Below, one piece after another: positions 38,201 through 47,901 of a DNA stretch of 64,000 nucleotides. The stretch comes from Undaria pinnatifida (Eukaryota; Sar; Phaeophyceae; Laminariales; Alariaceae). The first letter of the stretch is position 1, and each line of letters begins with the position of its first letter. The translations under genes and the position numbers were made by a program. The notes beneath the pieces are model-generated. The model saw nothing but the letters and a program-made list of their open reading frames with translations. It made no database searches and had not been told where the DNA came from. The stretch is taken from contig JABAKD010000029.1 of the NCBI GenBank assembly GCA_012845835.1, positions 9,784,231 through 9,848,230 of the forward strand, in the 5' to 3' direction.

Positions 38201-39424
38201 CAGTTAGTCATTGGATTACCGGTGTTGATTTTCCGAGTTTGACGGGTGGTTGCAATCTTGTTTGGGAATTCGAAGGATGAGATATTGTGAGAATTTGATT
38301 ATTTCACAAGCAGTTGTTTAGCATTTGTTTTGCAATGAAAAACGGGGTGGCTTGTGGGTGGTCAGAATATTCTTTGTATCAGGGATGGCGTACGCTAATT
38401 TTCGCGTCGGATAAATTCTGTGTTTGTGGACAAGAACTTATTCTATATTGTTTTACCGGTATGATCTACGTATCTATGGCGGTAGTAGGGGACAACGGGA
38501 GACCTTTGTGCGGGTGACCATGCGATCTCTGGCATTTTATCTGTCGCATTAGTTTTTGCTCTGATGGCGCGGCTGTTGTAATTTCTTTTTGTGATTACAA
38601 TTGTTATAAGTGGGAGTATGGACGAGGTTTTCGCTCATGGGGATGAGTTTCCTCTTGCCATTTTTTTTGTTTTAGGTGATAGAATTGAGTCAATAGTTGA
38701 TTCGCCACTGCCTCGCGAAGAATCCGGGAGGGTGTTGATTTGGGATTCTCAGTATGACAGTTACGTATCAGTTTCGTGCCGGTTCGGGCTTCTGGACTAT
38801 TATTGGGTACCATGTACCTAGTAGCACCTGGTTGGCGTTCTTGATGGTAGGCTGCTGCGCGCTCTCGCTCGGGAGCTCATTCTTCTCTTACGCACGACTT
38901 CTCTTCTCGGAGGTCTAACGCATGAGTTCCCTGCTCGACTTGCCTTTACCCCGTGGTTGGGAGACATAATACAATGACTTGAAACCTACCCCGCTTGGAG
39001 CGAACGGACACCTGACACTTCGGTAAGCGTGCGGTACGATCTCAATATCGGCGCCCGACACTTCGGTAAGTTCGGTACGCCCACCAAAAATACCCTGGGT
39101 ACCGGTATACCCTACAGAACATCACATCTTGGCCCCCAAGTTTGCCTTTCCAGAAATCAGGTGATAATTCCAAACCATTTTCAGCCACGCCACTCGCCTG
39201 TTCGCATAGTACTTGGACCTGACTTTGCAGCCGCCACCATCATCAGCGCAACCACCGCCATCGACACCGCCCCCTCCATCGCTACTCGTACCCTTTGCCT
39301 TCGGCAACAGCGACGATAGCTGTATCGCGGAGGTGTATGCTCCTGCGGCCCTCTCAACATAACCCGCGCGGTAGAGTCGATTCCCCTCGGCATTCGCGAG
39401 CTCGGCTTGGCCGTCAGAGCGCAT
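26298..39424 (-). CDS. TPR-repeat (co-chaperone-like) protein, exons over 13 kb
   Basis: Exons: 39424-39176 (ATG at 39424), 30065-30032 (34 nt), 27654-27590 (65 nt) and 26514-26298 (stop TAA). Junctions 30032/27654 (phase 0) and 27590/26514 (phase 2) match exactly. The joined text gives tetratricopeptide repeats: AEGNRLYRAGYVERAAGAY and YYANRRVAWLKM (exon 1, with a Gly/Ser insert between), RAQARMQLKNFE|EAAQDC, then DCRASVGEYPRNTKALVR and WGLCEEALGRWRGALRHF, then an Ala-rich tail. TPR arrays of this Hop/STI1/DNAJC7 type bind chaperone tails. N of ANR matches the clamp Asn; the first clamp Lys position is not Lys. At least one exon between 39176 and 30065 is missing; a candidate ends at 32419 (…VWGHRLYRIR, donor GTGCTT, right phase) but adds one residue to the helix. 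That intron also contains a whole LTR element. Exon 1 could belong to a separate TPR gene. Confidence 0.68.
26530..26760. repeat. About 104-bp imperfect tandem duplication
   Basis: GCACCAAAACGC and TCTCTCCGTA recur in order at 26539/26643 and 26567/26670. It lies in the last intron of the TPR gene. Confidence 0.6.
28262..28450 (-). repeat. Poly-C-ended dispersed repeat, inverted copy
   Basis: Reverse complement of 29840-30008: CGTCGGGTTTTCACCAACCA here matches GTCGGTGAAAACCCGACG there. G runs (GGGGGG) lie at the left end. Confidence 0.65.
29065..29235. repeat. Two-copy tandem duplication of about 85 bp
   Basis: GGCTnTGGCnCGCTAAAAnC and CGGCTGGGnCGT recur at 29064 and 29148, giving a repeated GLWxAKxCCRRLGR reading on the plus strand. 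Intronic in the TPR gene model. Confidence 0.6.
29554..29720. repeat. 94-bp tandem duplication with inverted core
   Basis: ATGTnGGTTGACGGCA starts both units (29554 and 29648), and each ends GACAGCCGTCAAGGAACTCC. Each unit has an internal TTGACGGC/GCCGTCAA inverted pair, and an inverted partial match (GTCAACCGACAT) follows near 29768. Confidence 0.8.
29840..30010 (+). repeat. Poly-C-ended dispersed repeat
   Basis: Plus-oriented copy ending in about 11 C at 29999-30009, immediately next to the 34-nt exon of the TPR gene. Confidence 0.65.
30066..32418. other. Intronic stretch of the TPR gene: AT-rich, with dispersed repeats
   Basis: Carries dispersed-family fragments at 31170-31250 (reverse) and 31590-31690, and a two-copy repeat with (CAA)n at 32080-32180. 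Long T-rich tracts lie at 30780-30940. No supported exon. Confidence 0.4.
32419..32757 (-). CDS. Candidate internal exon of the TPR gene
   Basis: A minus frame is open for about 140 codons across 32328-32757. It offers acceptors at GACAG (32757) and TACAAGATCAG (near 32606) and a GTGCTT donor after 32419. The downstream end reads VWGHRLYRIR and would join the 34-nt exon in phase, echoing the W-G-K-x-L-Y-R start of a TPR helix. The rest (for example TDVVRLLMDSVGSTAPVREH) does not look like TPR, so this is tentative. Confidence 0.3.
33330..34880. repeat. Degenerate ACAGAACTCACAGAAGTTTCGGG array, interrupted
   Basis: At least nine units of this motif at 33350-33810 and five more at 34570-34830, spaced 30-80 bp and often followed by GGTACGGGTA. 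The two blocks flank the decayed coding segment at 33848-34260. Intronic in the TPR gene model. Confidence 0.7.
33848..34260 (-). pseudogene. Decayed coding segment of unknown origin
   Basis: One minus frame, interrupted by about five single-codon stops, reads protein-like text throughout: VVEIDGE, SVPVIKPAIFYGSKGWVVGL, FRGAERLWKEGARERLFMYS, LGAHVVPLDKDHGDTGTFAF and AKEATCYGISFIASFASG. The low density of stops over about 130 codons, with no frameshift, suggests a point-mutated relic. I do not recognise the family. Confidence 0.4.
34935..35219. repeat. 41-bp tandem array, left part
   Basis: Units of the form GGTACCCGACACTTCGGTAA then GTnCGTACGACCTCAATACC repeat about six times with variation. 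The array stops at the left LTR of the next element and resumes at 39011. Confidence 0.8.
35220..35498 (+). repeat. Left LTR of the 3.8-kb element
   Basis: Begins TGTTGATTTGGGATT, contains CGTGCCGGTTCGGGCTTCTG, and ends …CTTGGAGCTGACGAACA. Confidence 0.85.
36640..37340. repeat. Three diverged units with (CTG)n/(CAG)n arms
   Basis: Each unit has CCTGCT…CTGCTGCTG, a 60-80 bp centre, then a CAGCAGCAG run and GTCGACAC/GTCAACAC. The opposed CTG and CAG runs could form hairpins. Located inside the 3.8-kb LTR element. Confidence 0.65.
38733..39010 (+). repeat. Right LTR of the 3.8-kb element
   Basis: Mate of 35220-35498 with few substitutions and a small deletion, indicating a fairly recent insertion. 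Confidence 0.85.
39011..39110. repeat. 41-bp tandem array, right part
   Basis: Continues the array at 34935-35219: GACACTTCGGTAAGnnnGGTACG recurs, fading after about two units. Confidence 0.75.
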
Positions 39425-39475
39425 CTTGACACCACGGCTGCTGTTGATTATTTCTCGGAAACGGACAAGGTAGTG

Positions 39476-39537
39476 GCTGCTGCTGCTGCTGCTGCTGAAT
39501 CTTTAGCTGCCGCTGCTGGTTCTTTTGCTGCTGTTGA

Positions 39538-39604
<67 letters not shown>

Positions 39605-39740
39605 CTTGTTGTTGTTGTTGTTGTTGTCGTGCTGCTGCGCTGATGCTGGTGGCACTGCTGCTGCTGCTGCTACTTCCCTCTGCTGTGTCGGCTGGTGGTG
39701 GTGGTGGTGGTGGTGGTGGTGGTGGTGGCGGTCCTGCTGT
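39476..39740. repeat. Compound (GCT)n (GTT)n (GGT)n microsatellite
   Basis: GCT run 39476-39497, GTT run 39535-39627, GGT run 39691-39727. On the minus strand one frame reads poly-Gln then poly-Pro in an ORF (39414-40154) that ends 14 nt inside the TPR start codon region. Just upstream of the TPR gene start. Confidence 0.9.
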
Positions 39741-40159
39741 TGCTGCTGTTAATATATCTTCGGGGTGAGACGTTGACTTCGGAAACTTGACCAAACTACG
39801 CGGTACCAGGTAGAGGCTTTTGTTGTTTGCACCTCCCAGTGCTTTGTGTGCGCCCAACCGTAACGCGTCCCGTCTGCAGGTCGGCACAGGTGTTGCGCCC
39901 ACACTTGCTGGTTCGTTGCAGCTGCCGAAACTTGTCCTGTTCGCCTGCGCGAGGCCCGTCGATCTCTTGAGCGAGTCCCTCTTGTTGCAAGCTTCTCGAA
40001 AAGTGCGGCGGATAATAGACCGTGCGCCAGTAATTATACTACCTCTAGAGGCAAGAGCCGGACAGCCAGTTAAATGTGAACTTAGTAAACCCCAATTCAT
40101 CTTCCTATGATTAGTTGAAAAACACGAGACTGTCAGTATTCGGGGTAATTTCACAACAT

Positions 40160-40439
40160 CTATTGGGCGAATTCCACCGTTGCCCCGTCTCTTTCAAGAA
40201 AGCTCAGAGGAAACAAAAGGCAAGGGCCGGGGCACTGGGCAACACACCACTGGGACACAGACGCTGAGGTCTAAAGGGATGCTGAAGACATGGCGCTGGG
40301 GCAAAGAAAACACCCGACAACAGCCTTAACCTTTGCTCTCGTGTATGGCGTTCTCACGGGGCCGTCCTGGCCCGTCCTCTTGACGGAGCCCCCTGCTGTC
40401 TTGGCTTTCGGTGGGACACCCTCACCAGCTTTCATCATG

Positions 40440-40470
<31 letters not shown>

Positions 40471-42130
40471 GCACGATAGGTAGTCGTGGAGGGGGCAGGA
40501 GCGCGTTGAGACCGCGATGTGTGGAACGGCATCGGCTGACGAGCGATGGCTGTTCGCGAGGGTGGGGGCTTCGACCAAAGCTGCTAGATCGCAGCACGTG
40601 CGATCGCTTCTACTGCACCAGGTGGGAAAAGCAGTATGCTGTCATGCGGTCATACGTACGAGTACGTGGGAGAAGCACAGCAGCACTGCGGTAGTACCGA
40701 ATCACCGCACACCGCTGTACGGGTACTCGTACGCTGTACCAGCAGAGCCAGTTTGTTCAGCTGGTAGCAGAGCCAACACTCATTCCAGAGAGACATTCAC
40801 CCTCGTAAGCGCCCCGCGACCACAACAGAGCGCCAAAACGGCACCTGACGCCGAGCAAGTACTTGCACTGCTCCTGTACAAGGATAGTCTAGGCTTTTGT
40901 CAGGGGTACTTCAATTGATAAGCTGCAGGGGGCGGCGCAAAGTCGATATCATCCCAATTTTTATGTCCAATTAAAAAAAACTTCAAGACACAGACCAGAC
41001 GGCAGACGGACAGCCAATTCAATTTGACCGTGTGACACCTGTACTATGATTGAGGGTATAGTACGATCTACCCCTGGTATGATGCTGTCGTACTGGCGTG
41101 GTCCAGCAGTGCATTGTTCCTGGAGTACTGCTGTTGCGGAGCCCGCATGGAAACAATTACTTCCACGAGCACAACTCTATAAGCACACAAACTGTAGCTA
41201 CGACGTAACCTACGGCGACAACCCTGAGCGGTACGTCAAAACTGCCCTACGCCCCCCTGACCCCCCGTCTGCAGAGCCACGACAAAGTCTATGGGCTTAG
41301 ACCACAGTTGCGATCACGTCGAGTGCGCGGGCATTGCTGTTGGCAAAGGAGCCGGGTGCCGGGGGGATTGGCCGGGGTTGCCGCTGCTTGCTTGACGATT
41401 CCGTCCGTTAACTTCGCACGTTCCCGGAGCAAGGCGTCACCCCCTCCCCAACCCCCCCCCCCCCCAGATTGTCTCACCGTGGCTTTCGAGTTTCAAACTG
41501 GAGCGCAAATCCTTCGATGACTACCCTCATTTTCCATGGCAGTGGGCATGATTATGGTCAATACTCGGACCCCGCATCGCTTGCAAGCCGCGCGGGCGGA
41601 ACAGCGCGCGAACCGAACGAACCGAACTGAGCGCCGTGTATACGGAGCTTCATCACGGTACCTGCACCACACCTGCGCAATCTCGGTCTCAAAAAAATGA
41701 GGACGTGAAGGTCACACATCGTCTCGGCCGGTTCCCCCCCCCCCGAAGCCTTCTCGCCAAACCGTTTAGTACCACATAACCCCCAAGATAACCTTGAATA
41801 ACCTTGGGACGATTTTCCGACCCAACTTTCTCGGAAGAAACAAGAGGGGTTTCACAGAACGAAAATGCTGGAGTTGGAAAAAACTCGTCTAGGTGTTTTC
41901 ATAGACGTATCGCTGGGTGTTTTTGTTTGCATTATCTCCCTTGTCGAGAAAAGCGGCTCCCAAATTTCTCTGATGGTGCGTGTTCTCCTGCGTATTATAC
42001 CGTTCAGGTCTTGCTGAGTAGTGGATGTCCGACAGTATAAATATCGTGTAGTTTTCCCCCACGTCGTAAACCCGGTGGTGCGGCGTCCGGCTTGCCTCTC
42101 CCCTCTCTCTCCCCCATCCCGAATGCCTCC
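40160..42130. other. Intergenic, some exon-like fragments
   Basis: A plus frame with ATG at 40290 (134 codons, hydrophobic start, then a poly-Ser run from (AGC)n at 40440-40470) and a minus frame ending in MKAGEGVPPKAKTAGGSVKR (about 40340-40440) overlap; neither is recognisable. A minus fragment LLRERAKLTDGIVKQAAA (41350-41430) also looks protein-like. A C run lies at 41452-41465. Confidence 0.3.
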
Positions 42131-42140
42131 TCTTGTGCAG

Positions 42141-45100
42141 TTTTCGAGATCAAGACGACGACGGGGTGGGGGAAAAAGAAGTGAGGGAGGGTGGACATTG
42201 GGGAGGGAAGGGGGGTAGGCGAGGCTCGGATGGAGGGGAGGGGGTCGTCACAGACGTCGAAGGCGGGAACGCGGCGACGGTGGCGGAGGGAGACGACGGC
42301 AGACGCATCACAACCGCGGTCGATCTTATGGAGACCCTGGTAAGCCACGTGCGGCTCCCATAGCTTTCCGCCCTTCGGTGCTAGGCGGCACGCTCGACTG
42401 ACACCACGTGTCCGCTAGAACATACCAGCACGGCACGTGGTTCGCTAAAACCACGGAGAGAGCGGTCGTCGGCTATCGTTTCGAAACGGTGTTATTTATC
42501 GTGTAGGTAGAAGCTCCAACGACGGACATCGTCCACCCCCACCCCCACCTCCCTAACCCTGCCACCCGGCAGATGAAGTCGGATGTGGACCTGCTCGAGT
42601 CGCTGCAGGACGTTTTGCCCGCCCTGGGTGGTGACGGGGACCGAGTTGTAGGCGAGATTGCGCGTCCCATCCTGGCGCGCGCTAAGCGGTGAGCGAAGCG
42701 AACGTCCCCAAAGCTGGACAAGGACCCCCTGAACGAATCTAGCACACTTTTTTTTAAACAGGACTGGAACATTGGGCCACGTTTTTGTACAATCGAACAC
42801 GTTCTGGTCTGCCGTTTCGTGTGCGCCGCGTTCGCGTGCGGCTGGCGGACACGTTTCTCTGAAGGCTTCCGGGCGACGCATGGTATATGCGTATGTAGTT
42901 GAGTAAATGCCGTGCAGTTTATCAGTGAACGTGGTCTAGCTAACTAACTATAGACTACGGCTGCTGTGCGTGCGTATTGTGTGTGTGGAACTCTTTTTGT
43001 AGAAAAGCTGCCCCCGAAAATTGCAAAAGCTCCCCCTGACGCGGACATGATTTGGACGACGCGGACTTTGGCCTAGTGCTACTGTCGTAGTCCCTTCCCG
43101 CTATTGCCGCACGGGTGATGTAAACCAGATGAGCCGATACTGGGGCGCCACACTGGGCTGATATCATCGTGCGTGCCTTGCGCTTCTCGCGGACGTGTAC
43201 GCGGCTCTGCCCCCACCCATCTTTGTTGCGCTTGCCTTCGTGTCAGGTACAAAGCTCCGCGGGTGGAGTACGAGAAGCGTCAGGCAGCGCGGAAAGTCGC
43301 CGAGGCGGATCCCTCCAGGAGCGTTTACGTCTACAGGGGGGATTCCCCCGACCCGAAAAAAATACCCGTCGATATAAGGTATAACCAGATACCGGGTGTA
43401 CGCTTGTGGCACCGTACGTGTGCAAGTACCTGTGAGTGTACGTGTGTGTACTCGCAGGTTGATTGTGTAGGTGTAGGGTCTGTTTGTACGCGTAGAGTGT
43501 ACGTGTTTCCGTCGCGTCGTCTCGAGTGCTCCTTGAAGCAAGTAAGAGATCGGGGGAAGTTTCATTGCTTATTTTGCCTTGTCGAGCTGTGGGCAACAGT
43601 TTGTTTGCTGTGATTCTTATGGGGGAAAAGTTCTAACGTCAGCCGTCGAGATATAGTCAACCAGTTGAATGTTATTTTCGGGTCGCCCGCTTTAACAACG
43701 TCGTCACTGCTATGATGCTGTAGTGGCCTATCTGCACCGAAACCCCGTCGCTTCGGCATCCTTAGCCAAGGCCTTACTGCCAATGGCAAGGATGGTGGGG
43801 CTGCATGCTTGTGACTCCGCCGCGGCAAACCGTCTCGTTGTTCGGGGCGGCGGTGCTTTTTTTGTTTTGTATGTTTCTGCTGTTTTGCGTGTGTTCTTTG
43901 TCCGGGACAGCACGCTTCTTCCCAGGACGGTTTGTGAATGTTCTTCGCTTGCTTGACATGCCGCGTTCCTGTTTGTTGATGGGCCGAGGCGTAAGAAACG
44001 CCTCGGTGATTTTCACGCTTCGCTGTGGTTGCTAGAGGCCACCGTAAGCTGTACCGTTACGATGCATCTCTTGCAGAAAAAAAAGAACCCACGGAGAACT
44101 ACAGCAATGATTACCCCCCCCCCCCCAAACATCCTCTTGAGCATGACGCAGACCCATGGCTATTGGTGCGGCGTGAATAGGCGCGTAGAGCAACAAATAA
44201 TGCGTCCACGAACACGCGAAATGTCGGTACCGAAACAAAACTTGGCTGGAAACACGAACAGTTCGTCAGGGTGAAGTGGTGCGCGACCACATTCGTCATA
44301 AGTCGATTTCTTGGTGGTCGAGGTCAACATCGCGCATAGTTGCTGGTTCTCGTTTGGATGCAGCCTCCGTGTGGCTTACGCGGCTGCACCCAGTGGATCA
44401 CGCAGAGGTCCCCCCGGCAGTAGCGGCTGCGGCTGGCGGCGGCTGCCACCGCCCCGCGTAATGCGTAGCCGATGCAACTCCGGGGGGTGTTATGATCGTT
44501 TTCACCCCTTTAAGCACTGCACTTTTGTTTTTGGAAACCCTGCTTGGAATTGATGGGGGATAGGGGATACGTGTTGCAGTGGGTAGAAGGTTAGCTGCGG
44601 CCAGGGTACCGCCTCCTTGGCCCCCCATACGCACCACATCCAGGTTGACACGACTTTCCCTCGCTCTTCTAGTTTTGTCCCATCCCGGTGTAGAACGTCG
44701 TGGGTAGGGGACTCCTGTAAACACGCAACGGGGCACGCCAAGTCGCTTGTCATCTCGGTCCACAAGCGCGGATGGGCTTCGATGTCGAGCGAGGGGATAC
44801 GACTGCCAGGCTGCTTTTTTTTCGGATGTGGGTTTTCAAATCCTTGTTGCTCGGTACGCGGCATTCTCTACATTTAACAACTGCGAGGAGCGTCATTTTG
44901 TATTTCTCGCTCTGTTTGTTTTGCCCCAGTTAAACCGTGTGTTTGTGGAGTGTACAGGAGGCGTAAAAGTTATTTATCATGACGAAAATCCGTTTTTTTT
45001 CTGTTTTAGATCAGCCTCACTGTTTCTCTTCCCCCTCTACCCCACGCTTTACCCGCCCTCCGCAGACCACGGGCACGGGTTCCGCCACCGGCGCGCCAAC

Positions 45101-47869
45101 GCACCTCGGGACGAAATGTAGGTATCCTCTCCCCTGTCCCCTGCCCTTTCATTTTTTATCAAAAAGTCAGTTGTTGGGTATTTTTTCCAGGGCTTTTTAC
45201 GGGTCGCAATCCGGCCCACGGGTCGCGTCACGCGGTTCTCAAAGTCTCTCGGGTCGCATGGGGTCGGACCGGGTCAGGAGGTTTTTTAATCACGCGGGTC
45301 AGAACGGGTTACCTTGACTTGACGTGATCCGGGAAGAGCCCTGGTTTTCAAACCCCGTTATTTTTGTTGTGACTGTTTACTGGATCAAGCGGGATATTTG
45401 AATTTTGGTGTTGGGCGGACATCACCACACACGAGGCCAAACAGTCCGGGCTGGGCGTGTACAACTTCAATTTTTCTTGCTCCGTTTACTTCTGTTTTAA
45501 GCTCCGCTCTTTTTTTTTTCTTGTCGGAAAGTAGCGCCGCTCTCATCTGCCTGCGCGCATGGTTCTCTGTTGATACGTGGGCTGCTCGGAGCGTGGAGCG
45601 ACTGGCACACCTCGTACTCAGTGCTCTGCAGTTTTTTTTGCCCCGACGCTCGGAACGACCTGCGGCAAGACGTATGCCCGGCGGATTTGCTTCAAGATAC
45701 CGGAGACGGTCCGTAGGATCGGAGTAGGGATTCGGGTTACCGGAATGGTGCTGTGAATTTTGGCCACCTTGCTTGTTCTGCGGTGGCTGTTTTTGTGTCC
45801 GTTCGATGGAACGTTTTTTTGGGGGGGGGCCGCTCATGTGGTTTGGTCCCCGGTTGGTTACTCTTCTGTTTCAGTTTCGATCGCCTCACGCATCGGTTTT
45901 TGCTCTGGGCTGACAAGAGGCGCGCAAATTGCTGCCCACCTTTTGTCAGATGTTACGTTTCACAAATATTATTTTGCACGTGTGTTGAACCTCGTCGTCT
46001 CAGGTTGCACCGCATTTGGCACAGGTTGCACCGCATTATATGGCTCAAGTCACGCCGCTTTTAGCGCATTTGGCTAAAGTTACACCGCTTTTAGCGCGTT
46101 TGGCTCAGATTGCATCGCATTTTTTGGCGCTGATTGCGTCACGTTTGTCCCGGGTCGCACCGCCTTTGGTTCAGGTACACCGCATGTGGTTCAGGTTGCA
46201 CCGCTTTTGGCTCCAGTTGTACCGCGTTTTATCGAGGCACTTGAACCCATCCTTGCCCGCAGCTACATAACGGTTACTGTACAGATCCACATTATACCGA
46301 CACCGCTCGGACCATCTGCGGCCAACGCTAACCCAGCCGAGCCTACGAACCCCACGTCTTGCACTACAGGAAGTAAGGGGGAGGAGGGGGCTGTCGAAGC
46401 GGGCGAAGGACGCGCGCGCCCGATGGCAGAACCCGGAATACAGGGAGAATATTCTCAGCAAGAGGAGGAAGACAAATGCCGACCGCAAAAAGGTGTGTGC
46501 GGTGTTGCTCGCGGACTGGCGGCCGTGCTGATCCCCTTTTGCGGTTGCTGTTGTTGTTGTTGTTGTTGCTGCTGTTGCCATTGCTGATGCTGTTGCCATT
46601 GCTGATGCTGTTGACGCCGCTAGTGTTTGTTGCTGTCACTTTTGTTTTATCGCTACAGTAGTACCGGTATGTGCACTGTGGAGGGAAAAAACGGAACTAT
46701 AACGTAAACCGGCACTACCCGCATACTGCCACTGCTGATTGTTCCGATCGGTGCCAAGAGATTGCACAGACACTGTACGGGCTGGTTCAAGTTCAAAACG
46801 CCCGAAATGTATTCCTATTCGCATGTCCACGCCGTCTTTTCGATTCAGAACGTGAATTTTTGCACATGTGCCCTTGCGGAGACCTCGCCTGTCGTTCTTT
46901 TTTTTTTTGCCTGATACGTCAGTTAAGAGTTTTTGGAAAATTTGGACCACCTTAAGACCAATTGTTTTCGGCAGAAAATAAAAACAGAAAGGAAAACCCC
47001 CGGAGGTCAGGCCTCGGGATGGACATGTAGAATACGTGTGCAAAAATTCAGTCTATCTCTCGAAGACGGCGTGGACATTTGGACTTTGGTGCGCAAAAAT
47101 CAGTAAGATACCTTATTTCCTTAAAATGACTTGGCTTTAGTGTAGGCCACGGTTTTTTCGCTAGATTCTGCTTCATGTTGAACAGGCAGGTCAGATCTTC
47201 GCTTTTTTGCGCGAAAATTTCTGCTGCCGTGGAGTACCTCCAACGGTCCGTGCAAAATGCGGCGGAAATTTGTTTTCGCCCCCGCTTGGAAAAAAGCCTG
47301 AATAGTATTGGAAAGATTGAAGGCCTGTCATTGGCCGATACGAGTTTCGCTCCTAGAGACAGCCCGAGGCCGTTAAAAAAAGAAGAGGTTATATCACCCT
47401 CTTACACTGGTCATGGGGGTCAGTACGTGATCAAATATTCGCCCTTTGACTAGATACTGCGATCGGCATTCGTGAAGGAGAGCATTTCGTGTTGTTAACG
47501 TGAACCAGCCTGTAGCGGGCAGCCGGCACTACTGAACCGGCCTGTAGCGGGCAACCGGCACTACTGAACCGGCCTGTAGCGGGCAACCGGCACTACTGAA
47601 CCGGCCTGTAGCGGGCAGCCGGCACTACTGAACCGGCCTGTAGCGGGCAACCGGCACTACTGAACCGGCCTGTAGCGGGCAGCCGGCACTACTGAACCGG
47701 CCTGTAGCGGGCAACCGGCACTACTGAACCGGCGCTATACAGGGCCCCCCACTGTATTACTGTTGATGTTGCTGTTGCCATTATCGTTGTCGCTTTTTGC
47801 TTTCGCTGTCGCTGTTGTTGTTGTTGTTGTTGTTGCTGTTGCTGTTGCTGTTGTTGTTGCTGTTGCTGT

Positions 47870-47901
<32 letters not shown>

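Larger units (their letters stand above)
35220..39010 (+). mobile_element. 3.8-kb LTR retrotransposon without pol (non-autonomous)
   Basis: LTRs at 35220-35498 (279 bp) and 38733-39010 (278 bp) are very similar and start TGTTG and end AACA/GACA. The flanks are CCCGA (35215-35219) and CCTGA (39011-39015), a 5-bp target duplication with one change. A purine-rich tract (GAAGAATCCGGGAGGG) precedes the right LTR. The 3.2-kb interior has no gag, protease, RT or integrase, so it is a LARD-like derivative. It holds three diverged copies of a unit of about 215 bp with (CTG)n and (CAG)n arms (36660-37340). It interrupts the 41-bp array and lies in an intron of the TPR gene. Confidence 0.85.

Noticed and set aside
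39414-40154. Poly-Gln/poly-Pro minus-strand ORF as a protein-coding gene
   Set aside because: Its length comes from (CAA/CAG)n and (CCA)n repeats, it has no domain, and its end overlaps the start of the TPR frame in another phase.
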